NCBI RefSeq assembly: GCF_033898505.1
Contig: NZ_JAXAFK010000001.1
Coordinates: forward strand, 1,426,001 to 1,490,000
DNA from: Pectobacterium carotovorum
GTDB lineage: Bacteria > Pseudomonadota > Gammaproteobacteria > Enterobacterales > Enterobacteriaceae
Length of the DNA stretch: 64,000 bases
Direction: 5' to 3'
Positions 1 through 10,211 of the stretch are shown one piece after another. The translations under genes were made by a program, and so were the position numbers. Position 1 is the stretch's first letter. The number at the start of each line of letters is the position of its first letter. The notes under the pieces were generated by a model, which was not told the origin of the DNA, did not search any database, and saw nothing but the letters and a program-made list of their open reading frames with translations.

Positions 1-1
1 C

Positions 2-3000
2 CTCGACAGCGGCACGCTGCGCAATGCCGGTACGCTGCAGGCTAACAACCTGCAACTGCGCGCCCGTGAGATGGAGAATCAGGGTCGTATTCAGGGTACC
101 GACGCGCTGCGCCTGCTTGATGTGCTGCGCTATGTCGGCGATAAAAGCAGCCAGTTGCTCAGCAACGGTGCGGCTACGCTCCAGGCTAAACAGGCGGACA
201 ACGCCGGGTTATGGCAGGCGGGTACACTGACGCTGAACGGTGACACATTCAGCAATCGCGGCACCGTCGCGGGGCTGAACAGCCTGTCGCTCAATGGCAA
301 CGTGCTGAACAATCAGGGTGAGCTGTTCTCGCAGGGCGCGGTGACGTTAACCGGCAAGACGCTGGAGAACGGCGGCACGCTAACGGGTATCGGCGGCTTT
401 ACGCTGCAGCTCACCAATCGCGTCGATAACCTGGCGACGGGGCGGTTGCTCAGCGGCGGCACAGGGGAACTGACCACCGGCGTGCTGAGTAATCAGGGGC
501 TGTGGCAAGCGGACGACCTGCGCCTGACCGCGCGTGACCTGGAGCAGCAGGGCAATCTGCTGGGCGTGCAGCGCGGGACGCTGCAGCTGAGCGGGACCTA
601 TCAGGGCGCACAGGGCAGCCAACTGGTCAGCGGCGGCGACCTGAGCCTGACGGCACATGACATCACCAACCGCGGGCAGATACAGGGAAACACGCTGACG
701 CTGGGTGCCGATGAACTCACTAACCACGGCACCCTGCGTGGCGACCGTGCGCTCAATGCCACCGTTGTCGGCCAGTTCAGCAATGCGCCGCAGGCGCGTT
801 TAAGCAGCGATGCCACGCTGAACGTGCAGGCGACTGCACTGGACAATCAGGGCGACATCAAGGCCGCCGCCACCATTCTGACGGGCAACACCGTCACCAA
901 CGGTGGCACGGTGCAGGGCACCGCGGCATTGCAACTGGACGCGACCGACCGGATTATCAACCAGCAGAGCGGACAACTGTTGTCCGATGGCACCACCACG
1001 CTGAACGCGGCGGCGGTGGACAACCACGGCTGGTTGCAGGGACGCGGGCTGGTGCTCAACACCGCGCAGCTGACCCAGCAGGGCAGCCTGATGGCGCAGG
1101 ACAAACTGACGCTGAACATTCCGCAGTGGGTGAATAACGGGCTGGTGCAGGCCGGTGAACTGGAGATTATCGCGGATGAGCTGGACAACCACGGCACGCT
1201 GCTGGGGCTGACACAGCTGGCGCTGCAGACGCAGCGGCTGATTAACCGTCAGGGCGCGAAACTCTACAGCGCACAGGACCTGCGCCTGAAAACCCATGAA
1301 CTGCAGCAGGACGGGCAACTGGTGGCGCTGGGCAACCTGAGCGCCGATGTCACCGGTCCGCTGACCTTCACGCAAACCATGGCTGCCGGACAGCAGCTGA
1401 CGCTGAACGTGGCGGGTGACCTCGACCAGCGCGGGACGTTACAGGGTCAATCCGTCCAACTGACCAGCACCGGCACGCTGACCAATCAGGGCCGCATTCT
1501 GGCGGGCGGCGGGGACTCGCGGATCAGTGCAAAAGACATCGTACAGGCAGAAGCGGGCAGCGTTCAGGCGGGCGGTAATCTGACACTGATAAGCGACAAT
1601 ACGCTGAATAACCAAGGGCTGATTGGCACCACCGGTGACCTGCTGGTGCAGGCCGGCGGTTTGCTACACAACAGCAGCATGCTGTATGCGGGCGACAACA
1701 TGCGCCTGCTGTCGGATTCGCTGACCAACGTGTTCGGCACCATACTGGCAGGCAATAACCTGCTCATTCAGCGTGACGCACAGGGCAACGCCAGCACCTC
1801 GCTGCTCAACAGCTCCGGCACCATCGAAACCCAGTCCGGCGATATCACCATTAACACCGGCACGCTGACTAACCAGCGTGAGGGGTTGGTGGTGACGGAA
1901 ACGGAATTGGCGGGGGACTCAGTGCCGGATTGGGCGGGGAAAACGACGGCGGATATTCCCATTGGGTGGTTTAAACCAGAGGATTATGGAGTCGTTATTT
2001 TTCATGAAACAGATGATCACGGAATAAATAGAAGTTCCACTTCTGCTGTATATGTTCCATTTGAACGTGCTGATGTTCAAAAGTTTATAGCTACAAAAAA
2101 ATCTGTTGATATTATTGCGAAAGGTAGCGAAGGGGTTATTAAATCTGATAATGATTTGTTTATAAACTCTATAGAGGTGAATAATCACGCGTCATTAATT
2201 TTTGCGTTGGAAAATATATTTATCAGTGGCGATATAATAAATAATCTCTCTTACCAGGCTGGTACTTCTATCGAATATCTAACCTATGAAAATCAACAGG
2301 GTAGAATGTTGTTGCCTGGGTATTTTCAATCCTTTGGTTCAACGATTAAATATCGGCCAGGTGAATATTATGAGAATGGAAGGTTATTCGGTTTTGGAGG
2401 GATGAAGGGCTATGATAGTTCAAGAATGTGGCATTTCATGCGCTATATCCTATCCGGCACCCCAACTTACGAAAAAACCGAAGGCGAAAGTTATAACGCC
2501 TTAATTCAGGCGGGCGGCACCATTACCGCCGATGTTAAACAGGATGTCAGCAATACCACGTTGCAACCGGGCAGCGGCGGGTTTATGCCTGCCTCGACCA
2601 AACCAGTGCTGGATGCCATTACCACGCTGTCACCCTTGCAGAAGCAGACCACGCGCCAGTTGGCCAGTCAGGATTCGTCGTTTAACGCCGGTACGGTAGA
2701 CGTCACCAAAGCAGGTAGCGGGCAGGCAACGCTCGCCGGCAATGCCGCAGGCGTGACGGCGACAGGCAAAACGGTGACGCTGACGCCGCAGGCGGGCACC
2801 GCGCTGCACGCGGGCGCCCAGGCGGACAACATCACCACGGCCATCGCGGCTCCAAATACTGCCGGGCCGCTGACGCTCAATACCGGTGACGCAGTGGTGT
2901 TACAACCTTCTACTTCCAGGCACGTCAGCAATCCCGATGCGGTCGAATTGACGCAGCAGGCAGGCATCGTGCTGCAAGCGGGCGCGCAGGCGGATAACAT

Positions 3001-6000
3001 CAGCGCGGTAATTGCGGCGCCGAATACCGCCGGGCCGCTGGTGCTCAACACCGGTGACGCGGTGGTGTTAGCGCCTTCAGCTTCCGGTCACGTCAACAAC
3101 CCCGATGCGGTCGCACTGACGTCGACAGGTCAGCGGCCCGATGGCGGCAAGAGCCTGACGCCGGTTAACGTGGACAATACCGCAACGGGCGTCACGATAG
3201 CGGGCACGGTGGAAGCGCCTGCTGCGTTGGCCACACCGGGCATGGCGGCGATTGACGCACCGAAGCCGACGGTCGGTGCAGACACTCTGCCGGGCGGAGC
3301 TGCGCCACAACCTCTCTCTGCCGCCGCGCTGCTGAGCGCCATCGGCAACGGGCTGCAAAATCTGAGCACCAACCCGCTTGCCGATTATCCGCTGCCGACG
3401 GGCAATAACGGGCTGCTGGTTGTCGATCCAAATGCGGACAGCCGTTACCTGATCCACACCAACCCGAAACTGGAACAACTGGGGCAGGTGGATAACGCGC
3501 TGTTCAGCGATCTGCAGACGCTACTGGGACAGCAGCCGTCAACGGTGGTACCGGTCGAGACGCGCTCACAGTGGACGCAGGCCGATAGGGTACTGGGATC
3601 GTCCTATCTGTTGGATAAACTGAATCTGGATGCAGACCACGATTACCGCTTCCTCGGAGATGCGGAGTTTGATACCCGCTACATCAGTCAGGCGGTGTTG
3701 AAACAGAGCGGGCAGCGCCACCTGAATGGCACCGGCTCCGATCTGGAACAGATGCAGAAACTGCTGGATAACGCGGCTGCGGCGCAGAAAGGCATGAACC
3801 TGCAGTTGGGCGTCAGCCTGACGCCGGATCAGGTCGCGAACCTCAGCCAGAGCATGGTCTGGTGGGAAAATATCGAGGTCAACGGGCAAACCGTGCTGGC
3901 ACCGAAGCTGTATCTGGCGCAGGCGGATAAAAGCAACCTGCAGGGCAGCGCGATTGTCGCGAACAAGGTTGAACTGAACGCGGGCGGCAGCGTTACCAAC
4001 AGCGGTACGCTTAACGCGGTGGAATTGCTGGCGATTGCCAGCGGCAACAAGATTGATAACCACGAAGGCGGTTTGATCAAGTCAGACGGCGGTCTGAATC
4101 TGGTGGCGCTCAACAATATCACCAACAGCGGCAGCCGGATTGAAGGCAACACGCTGCAGCTCGCCAGCATCAACGGCGATATCATCAACCGAACCGAAAG
4201 CCGCAACTTCCAGACCGCACAGCCGACGGCTTCGCGCAGCGGCACCGGCTCGCTGGTCTTCACTGAACTCGGCAAAACCGCCGAGATTGTGGCGGGCAAC
4301 AGCCTGACGCTCAGCGCGGGCAAGGATATCCGCAACGTGGCGGCTACGCTCAACGCCGGACAGGACATGGCGCTGAACGCCAAAGGTAATGTGGCGATTG
4401 AGGCGCTGACGCTGACCAACAACCGCGTGGATATCGGTTGGGGTAGTAACAACACCGCGCTGAACACCGCTGTGCAGGGCAGCACCGTCAATGCCGGCGG
4501 TGCGCTGAGCGCGGTGGCGGGCCAGGATATTCAGATCGATGCCAGTTCGCTTTCCGGTGGAACGGCGCTGACGCTGGCGGCGGGTAATGATATCCGTCTG
4601 ACGGCGCAGGACACGCTGAAAGAGACGCTGTATCAGGGGGGCAGTACCGCGCAGCGCCGTACTCAGGCGGTGGCAAACAGCCAGCTCCTGAGCGGGGGCG
4701 ATCTGAATCTGGTGGCTGGGCGGGATGTGCTGTCCGAAGCGGCCAGCCTGAACGCCAAAGGCAATGCGACACTGGCAGCCGGACGCGATCTCAACCTGCT
4801 GTCCCAAGAGGAAGAGACCTACAGCGGCAACGGGTGGAACCGTCATGCCGACTGGCAGCAAAACATCACCCAGCAGAGTACCGAGTTAACGACGGGCAAG
4901 GGCCTGAACTTGCAGGCGGGCAGAGATATCAACTTGCAGGCGGCGCAGGGTGTGGCGAGCGGTGCGGTGACGGCACAGGCGGGTAACAACATCAACCTGC
5001 TGTCGGCCACCGAAACGCAACACACGTTCTTTGAAGAAACCCAGGTCAAGAAGAAGCGCTTTTCGAAGACGGTGACGCATACCCTGCAGGAAACGTTGCA
5101 GACTAATGAGAAAGGCAGTCTGTTATCGGGTGACAGTGTCACGATGGCAGCCAATCAGGATATCAACCTGCAGGGCTCCTCCGTGGTCGGTGACAAGCAG
5201 GTCACGCTGCTGGCGAATCATGACGTCAACACCGCTGCCAGCGTCGAGAACTACCAGAACTATGAAGAGCACAGCAAGAAAAAAAGCGGCCTGTTCAGCG
5301 GTGGCGGCATCGGCTTTACCATCGGTTCAACCTCGACCAGCCAGAAACTGCGCGATCAGGCGGCGACCCAAAGCCAGAGCATCAGCACCCTCGGCAGTAC
5401 GACCGACTCGGTGACGGTGAAGGCCGGGAATGATGTCACCATTAGCGGCACCGATATGGTGGCCGGGAAAGACATTCTCCTGCAAGGCAACAACGTCACC
5501 CTCGATCCGGGCTATGACACGCGCAAACAGCAGCAGGAGTTTCAGCAGAAAACCGCGGGTCTGACCGTGGCGCTCTCCGGCGTGGTGGGCTCGGCGCTCA
5601 ACAGCGCGGTGCAGAGCATTCAGGCGGCAAAAAGTGAAAGCGATGGTCGGCTGGCGCTGCTTCAGGGCATGAAAGCCGGGCTGTCCGGGTATCAGGCCTA
5701 TCAGGGCAGCCAGTCCGAGCTGAACAACAAAGGGGAAGCCTCTTTTGTTGGCGTCAGTATTTCTATCGGGGCGCAAAACTCACGCTCCAGCCAGACCAGC
5801 GAGCAGAAGCAGAGCTTTGGCTCGACGCTCAACGCGGCGGGGGATATTGGCATTGAATCGCGCACCGGGGATATCACAGTCGCAGGCAGCCAGCTTAAGG
5901 CGGGCGGCGACGTCATGATGAACGCGGCGCGGGATATCCACCTGCTCTCTGCGCGTAACAGCGAGGAGATCAGCGGTAAAAACAGCAGCAGCGGCGGGAA

Positions 6001-8368
6001 TATCGGCATCAGTCTGGGCTTAAGCAACGGGAGCGCGGGGCTCAGCATTTTTGCTAACGTCAATGCGGCGAAAGGGCGGGAAACCGGGACGGGCAATAGC
6101 TGGTCAGAAACGACGGTGGATGCGGGTAACCACGTCACGCTGAAAAGCGAACGTGATACGCGACTGACTGGCGCGCAGGTGAACGGCGGGCGTATTGATG
6201 TTGATGCCGGACGTAATCTGCTGCTGCAAAGTCAGCAGGACAGCGAGCGTTATGATTCCAAACAGACCAGCGTGGCCGCCGGCGGCAGCTTTACCTGGGG
6301 ATCGATGAGTGGCAGTGGTTACCTCAGTGCCAGCAAAGACAAGATCCACAGCAACTATGACAGCGTGCAGCAGCAGACGGGGTTCTTTGCCGGTAAAGAC
6401 GGATTTGGTATAAAAACCGGTGAACACACTCAGCTTGACGCCGCGGTGATTGGCTCCACCGCCAGCGCAGAGAAAAACCGGCTGGAAACGGGGACGCTGG
6501 GCTGGAGCGGGCTGAACAACAAAGCCGAGTTCAAGGTGGAGCACAGTGGCATCGGTCTCAGCGCGAGCCCCTCGATGAGTGGCAGTATGCTCTCGACGCT
6601 GGCGATGACGGTCCCGTCGGCGCTGATGTCGCTGGGTAACAGCGGCAGTGCCGCCAGCACCACCTATGCTGCGGTGAGCGATGGTACCTTGTTGTTGCGG
6701 GATACGGCGAAGCAGGTGCAGGATATCGCTACGCTGAGCCGTGACGTTGAGCACGCGAACAACGCGCTCAGCCCGATCTTTAACAAAGAGAAAGAGCAGA
6801 AACGCCTGAAACAGGCGCAGCTGATTGGTGAAATCGGCGCGCAGGTGATGGATATCGTGCGCACGGAAGGCGAGCTGAAAGCGCAGAAAGCCGCGGAGGC
6901 CAAGGGTGACTCTAAAGTCAAACGTCCGCAGGACGGTGATTCAGCACAGGAATGGGAAGCCTATAAAAAGGCGCTGACGGAATCGCCGACCTACAAGGCC
7001 GAGATGCAGAAATACGGCACAGGCAGTGACTTCCAGCGTGCGGCACAGGCGGCCACGGCGGCGATCCAGGCTCTGGCGGGCGGGGATATTCAGAAAGCGA
7101 TTGCCAGCGGTGCATCACCGTATCTGGCCCAGCTGGTGAAAGACGCCACGCTACCGAAGGATGAAAGCAAAATCACGGCATCGGATATCGCAGCCAATGC
7201 GATGGCGCACGCCGTGGTGGGGGCGGTAGTTGCCCAGCTGTCGGGCCAGGATGCGGCCGCGGGGGCGATTGGTGCCTCCAGCGGTGAACTGGCTGCCCGT
7301 GCGATTATGGCCACACAATATCCCGGCAAGACGGCGAACGACCTGACGGAAGCGGAAAAGCAGTCGGTCAGCGCACTTTCCACGCTGGCCTCCGGGCTGG
7401 TATCCGGTCTGGCAGGCAACAGCACGGCGTCTGCCGCCAGCGGCGCACAGTCAGGGCGTAATGCGGTTGAGAATAACTATCTTTCCAGCGATATGTATGC
7501 GCTGGACAGAAAAGTGAAAGCAGCCAAAGAAAAAGGAGAGGATATTACTCCTATTCTTGAAGAGGCACGTAAGCAGGCAGAAAAAGACAGGGAAAAACAG
7601 ATAGCATCGTGTCAAGAGAACCCTGATACGTGTGCATTTGGCCGTGAGGTTGCAAATGATGCTTATAATGCATATGTTGAAAATGGATTCTTACAGGGGA
7701 TTGACCCAGATGTTGCCAGATTTGTACAGCAGGAGACGGGTAACGATAATGCGGTCATAGACCGATATGCCAGTGAGTTTGGTAAAGGCTTGGCGGTTGT
7801 CTCTGAGGGGGCCGCTTTGCTTGCAGGGACAGGCGTTGGTGTGCTTTTACCCGGTAAAGCAGGTGTGTCAGCTAGAGATTCAAAATTAAGCCAATCTAAA
7901 ATAAATGAGATTGTTAATACTCCAAAAGGACAACGGCCTGAGCCATCAACATACATGTCAAAAGCTGAAATAGATGCGCATTTGGCTAAGTTTGACGATG
8001 GGGCTGTGAGATTTACCTCAATGGGGGATGTGAAAAAGTATGGAACTATTGGTCCAGATAATGGGTTTGTGATGCCCAAATCTGAATTCGACAAATTGAT
8101 AAAAGAATCAAGTGGTAATCTCAGGATTGTGGAGAAAAAACTGGGACTAGAGTCGGGCTACTTAGGTAATTCAAATACAGGCGTTTTTTATATCAAGAAG
8201 CAAGATATTAAGAATTTGAAAATCCCATCAGGGAATGAGCTTGGTGCAAATAAATTTTGGTTGCCTGGAGGAAAAACATCTGGTGGTGTTTCTGAGGCTG
8301 TAATGGATTTTTCACACAAGCCAAACGCTCAGTTGATTGATTTGAATAAATATAATGGTGGTAAGTGA
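2..8368 (+). CDS. cdiA: CdiA, contact-dependent growth inhibition effector (5' end outside window)
   Basis: The frame is open from base 2, so the signal peptide and TPS secretion domain lie upstream of the window. About 2,790 codons remain. Seen in order: degenerate Gly/Asn/Leu repeats typical of filamentous haemagglutinin (to about 1900); an AT-rich non-repetitive stretch (about 1950-2490) where CdiA proteins usually carry the receptor-binding domain; a linker with a 168-bp tandem duplication (about 2783-3118); a second FHA repeat region (about 3950-6400); the pretoxin region; a VENN motif at 7466-7477; and a 296-residue variable C-terminal toxin. In the family, a CdiB partner exports CdiA to form a surface filament that delivers the CT toxin into neighbouring cells on contact. 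CdiI is encoded directly downstream. I do not recognise the toxin family: its last ~130 residues contain an IPSGNE...PGGKTSGG-type motif but no nuclease signature I can name. Confidence 0.93.
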   Translation, partial: LDSGTLRNAGTLQANNLQLRAREMENQGRIQGTDALRLLDVLRYVGDKSSQLLSNGAATLQAKQADNAGLWQAGTLTLNGDTFSNRGTVAGLNSLSLNGNVLNNQGELFSQGAVTLTGKTLENGGTLTGIGGFTLQLTNRVDNLATGRLLSGGTGELTTGVLSNQGLWQADDLRLTARDLEQQGNLLGVQRGTLQLSGTYQGAQGSQLVSGGDLSLTAHDITNRGQIQGNTLTLGADELTNHGTLRGDRALNATVVGQFSNAPQARLSSDATLNVQATALDNQGDIKAAATILTGNTVTNGGTVQGTAALQLDATDRIINQQSGQLLSDGTTTLNAAAVDNHGWLQGRGLVLNTAQLTQQGSLMAQDKLTLNIPQWVNNGLVQAGELEIIADELDNHGTLLGLTQLALQTQRLINRQGAKLYSAQDLRLKTHELQQDGQLVALGNLSADVTGPLTFTQTMAAGQQLTLNVAGDLDQRGTLQGQSVQLTSTGTLTNQGRILAGGGDSRISAKDIVQAEAGSVQAGGNLTLISDNTLNNQGLIGTTGDLLVQAGGLLHNSSMLYAGDNMRLLSDSLTNVFGTILAGNNLLIQRDAQGNASTSLLNSSGTIETQSGDITINTGTLTNQREGLVVTETELAGDSVPDWAGKTTADIPIGWFKPEDYGVVIFHETDDHGINRSSTSAVYVPFERADVQKFIATKKSVDIIAKGSEGVIKSDNDLFINSIEVNNHASLIFALENIFISGDIINNLSYQAGTSIEYLTYENQQGRMLLPGYFQSFGSTIKYRPGEYYENGRLFGFGGMKGYDSSRMWHFMRYILSGTPTYEKTEGESYNALIQAGGTITADVKQDVSNTTLQPGSGGFMPASTKPVLDAITTLSPLQKQTTRQLASQDSSFNAGTVDVTKAGSGQATLAGNAAGVTATGKTVTLTPQAGTALHAGAQADNITTAIAAPNTAGPLTLNTGDAVVLQPSTSRHVSNPDAVELTQQAGIVLQAGAQADNISAVIAAPNTAGPLVLNTGDAVVLAPSASGHVNNPDAVALTSTGQRPDGGKSLTPVNVDNTATGVTIAGTVEAPAALATPGMAAIDAPKPTVGADTLPGGAAPQPLSAAALLSAIGNGLQNLSTNPLADYPLPTGNNGLLVVDPNADSRYLIHTNPKLEQLGQVDNALFSDLQTLLGQQPSTVVPVETRSQWTQADRVLGSSYLLDKLNLDADHDYRFLGDAEFDTRYISQAVLKQSGQRHLNGTGSDLEQMQKLLDNAAAAQKGMNLQLGVSLTPDQVANLSQSMVWWENIEVNGQTVLAPKLYLAQADKSNLQGSAIVANKVELNAGGSVTNSGTLNAVELLAIASGNKIDNHEGGLIKSDGGLNLVALNNITNSGSRIEGNTLQLASINGDIINRTESRNFQTAQPTASRSGTGSLVFTELGKTAEIVAGNSLTLSAGKDIRNVAATLNAGQDMALNAKGNVAIEALTLTNNRVDIGWGSNNTALNTAVQGSTVNAGGALSAVAGQDIQIDASSLSGGTALTLAAGNDIRLTAQDTLKETLYQGGSTAQRRTQAVANSQLLSGGDLNLVAGRDVLSEAASLNAKGNATLAAGRDLNLLSQEEETYSGNGWNRHADWQQNITQQSTELTTGKGLNLQAGRDINLQAAQGVASGAVTAQAGNNINLLSATETQHTFFEETQVKKKRFSKTVTHTLQETLQTNEKGSLLSGDSVTMAANQDINLQGSSVVGDKQVTLLANHDVNTAASVENYQNYEEHSKKKSGLFSGGGIGFTIGSTSTSQKLRDQAATQSQSISTLGSTTDSVTVKAGNDVTISGTDMVAGKDILLQGNNVTLDPGYDTRKQQQEFQQKTAGLTVALSGVVGSALNSAVQSIQAAKSESDGRLALLQGMKAGLSGYQAYQGSQSELNNKGEASFVGVSISIGAQNSRSSQTSEQKQSFGSTLNAAGDIGIESRTGDITVAGSQLKAGGDVMMNAARDIHLLSARNSEEISGKNSSSGGNIGISLGLSNGSAGLSIFANVNAAKGRETGTGNSWSETTVDAGNHVTLKSERDTRLTGAQVNGGRIDVDAGRNLLLQSQQDSERYDSKQTSVAAGGSFTWGSMSGSGYLSASKDKIHSNYDSVQQQTGFFAGKDGFGIKTGEHTQLDAAVIGSTASAEKNRLETGTLGWSGLNNKAEFKVEHSGIGLSASPSMSGSMLSTLAMTVPSALMSLGNSGSAASTTYAAVSDGTLLLRDTAKQVQDIATLSRDVEHANNALSPIFNKEKEQKRLKQAQLIGEIGAQVMDIVRTEGELKAQKAAEAKGDSKVKRPQDGDSAQEWEAYKKALTESPTYKAEMQKYGTGSDFQRAAQAATAAIQALAGGDIQKAIASGASPYLAQLVKDATLPKDESKITASDIAANAMAHAVVGAVVAQLSGQDAAAGAIGASSGELAARAIMATQYPGKTANDLTEAEKQSVSALSTLASGLVSGLAGNSTASAASGAQSGRNAVENNYLSSDMYALDRKVKAAKEKGEDITPILEEARKQAEKDREKQIASCQENPDTCAFGREVANDAYNAYVENGFLQGIDPDVARFVQQETGNDNAVIDRYASEFGKGLAVVSEGAALLAGTGVGVLLPGKAGVSARDSKLSQSKINEIVNTPKGQRPEPSTYMSKAEIDAHLAKFDDGAVRFTSMGDVKKYGTIGPDNGFVMPKSEFDKLIKESSGNLRIVEKKLGLESGYLGNSNTGVFYIKKQDIKNLKIPSGNELGANKFWLPGGKTSGGVSEAVMDFSHKPNAQLIDLNKYNGGK
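2783..3118 (+). repeat. Two 168-bp in-frame direct repeats inside cdiA
   Basis: Two consecutive copies of a 56-residue unit are visible, each containing AGAQADN, AAPNTAGPL, LNTGDAVVL and NPDAV. They differ at scattered positions, so the duplication is not recent. The repeats fall in the linker between the putative receptor-binding segment and the second FHA region. Confidence 0.85.
7466..7477 (+). other. VENN motif, border between conserved pretoxin domain and variable CdiA-CT
   Basis: The codons read Val-Glu-Asn-Asn. Upstream sequence is nearly duplicated in the orphan module at about 8804-9530; downstream sequence is unrelated. This is the usual CdiA point at which toxin-immunity cassettes are exchanged. 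Confidence 0.9.
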
Positions 8369-8369
8369 A

Positions 8370-8627
8370 ATGAATGATATGGATAAATACTACACAATGA
8401 AATCATTTTCATATCCTGAAAAGGTCCCATTGGTAGATGACGAATTCTCAACCGAGGATTGGTGGAGAGTAAGGAAATTAAATAATTGTCAGTATGTTTT
8501 TTTCTGTTTGTCAGGAACTCAGGGAACTGAAGAACAAAAAGTAGAAATTACAGAAAGTGAATACAATGAGCTAATTAATGGTCATTTAACAGCAAATGAT
8601 ATTTGTTTGAAATATAAAATTGGCTAA
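8370..8627 (+). CDS. cdiI: CdiI, immunity protein for the upstream CdiA-CT
   Basis: This 85-residue acidic protein starts one base after the cdiA stop, with a GGTGGTAAG-like ribosome site overlapping the cdiA end. An in-frame ATG at 8355 would add five residues. The immunity role rests on position: an immunity gene immediately follows cdiA in enterobacterial CDI loci and normally neutralises the adjacent CT only. The product has no signal peptide or TM segment, so it should be cytoplasmic and bind the toxin directly. I do not recognise the family. Confidence 0.75.
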   Translation: MNDMDKYYTMKSFSYPEKVPLVDDEFSTEDWWRVRKLNNCQYVFFCLSGTQGTEEQKVEITESEYNELINGHLTANDICLKYKIG

Positions 8628-8655
8628 TGGGATGCTGTAAATCATTTTGTGTCTG

Positions 8656-8803
8656 TCATTCAAGTACTATATGGATCAGTAGTTGTCCATGTTCAGCGGT
8701 GATGATGACTGTGGTATCGGCCTCAAATTCCGTAGCTTCTGGCTAGGCACCTTTGAGGTATAGGCTGGACTTCGGCTGTAATCGCGCGTCATTTCGGTCT
8801 GTG
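8656..8803 (-). pseudogene. Decayed SymE-like gene fragment
   Basis: Read leftward, one frame gives DYSRSP and a shifted frame continues as LYLKGA, a TAG stop, then PEATEF, TTVIITAEHGQLLIH and a stop at 8656-8658. This matches the core of SymE-family toxins (YSRIPAITLKGQWLEAAGF..V.V..G..V). There is one frameshift, and TAG sits where the family has Trp. The N-terminal part is missing because cdiA homology takes over at about 8804. The fragment cannot encode a functional protein. Confidence 0.6.
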
Positions 8804-10211
8804 TGACGTTGAGCACGCGAACAATGCGCTCAGCCCGATCTTTAACAAAGAGAAAGAGCAAAAACGCCTGAAACAGGCGCAGCTGATTGGTGAAATCGGC
8901 GCGCAGGTGATGGATATCGTGCGCACGGAAGGCGAGCTGAAGGCGCAGAAAGCCGCGGAAGCCAAGGGCGACGCCAAAGTCAAACGTCCGCAGGACGGTG
9001 ATTCGGTCGCGATGTGGGAGGACTATAAAAAGGCGCTGACGGAATCACCGACCTACAAGGCCGAGATGCAGAAATACGGCACGGGCAGCGACTTCCAGCG
9101 CGCGGCGACGGCGGCGATTCAGGCTCTGGCGGGCGGGGACATCCAGAAAGCGATAGCCAGCGGTGCATCGCCGTACCTGGCGCAACTGGTGAAAGATGTC
9201 ACGATATCGAAGGATGAAAGCAAAATCACGGCGTCGGATATCGCGGCCAACGCGATGGCGCACGCAGTGGTGGGGGCGGTGGTCGCGCAACTGTCGGGAC
9301 AGGATGCGGCGGCGGGGGCGATTGGTGCCTCCAGCGGCGAACTGGCCGCTCGTGCGATTATGGCCACACAATATCCCGGCAAGACGGCGAACGACCTGAC
9401 GGAAGAAGAAAAACAATCCGTCAGAGCACTTTCCACGCTGGCCTCTGGGCTGGTATCCGGTCTGGCAAGCAACAGCACTGCTTCTGCCGCCAGCGGCGCA
9501 CAGTCCGGGCGCAATGTGGTTGAGAATAATCTTTTTGGTTTTGACTTAAAGAGCACGCCACAGGGGCTAAGAGATTTTGGGCAGTCGGCAACGTCGTTGT
9601 ACACCAATACCAACCTGACGGATGAAAACGGTAATATTCTTAATCCGATAACAGAAGAAGAACGGCAGTATGCGATGCACAAGTTGATCACAGGTACGAT
9701 ACCTGAAGGGCAGGATCCTGTCCGAGGTCTTTTAATCGCGTGGGGAGTTGGAGCATCAGTGGTTGTCGCGCCGGTATTTTTACCCAGTATGTTGAGTGCT
9801 GGCACAATAATTGGCGGCGGAGCCATTAGTGGTACAGCAAATATTAGTAATCAGTTAATGGGAAATAGTTCATTTAGCTATACCGATGCGCTGATTGCGA
9901 CGGGGGCTGGGGCAGTCACACAAGGCAGAGGATTCTGGTTTACAGAAGTTGTGAGTGTTGGCGGTGCTTACGCAGGAGCAAAATTGCAGAATAAAGATCC
10001 GTTGACGGCATCCATCGCGGCGGGGATTGGTACGGCGATTGGTGCTGCTGGCGGTAAACTAATCACCTATAGTAATAAGCTAAATCCTATTGTTTCAGAT
10101 AGAGCTGCGGAATCCGTAGGAGCGGTAGTCGGTGCTTTGAGTTCAGAAGCAGCGACTTCTGAGGCGGAGAACCAAGTAAAGGCAATCAGGAATAATCAAA
10201 ATGGCAAATAA
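8804..10211 (+). pseudogene. Orphan CdiA-CT module 1 (displaced cdiA 3' end with alternative toxin)
   Basis: From 8804 to the VENN motif at 9519-9530 the sequence nearly duplicates cdiA 6750-7477, lacking one AQA tripeptide. It has no cdiA start or secretion region; the first in-frame ATG is at 8907. After VENN comes an unrelated 226-residue CT rich in Gly, Ala and hydrophobic residues, with several segments long enough to span a membrane (around 9740-9850, 9880-9990 and 10000-10060). This suggests a membrane-acting toxin rather than a soluble nuclease. Such orphan modules are known reservoirs that can replace the CT of the main cdiA by homologous recombination through the shared pretoxin region. 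Confidence 0.8.

Noticed and set aside
800..1375. Long minus-strand frames across cdiA (for example 800-1375 and 3829-4861)
   Set aside because: Antisense shadows caused by high GC and repetitive coding sequence; no ribosome sites or family resemblance.
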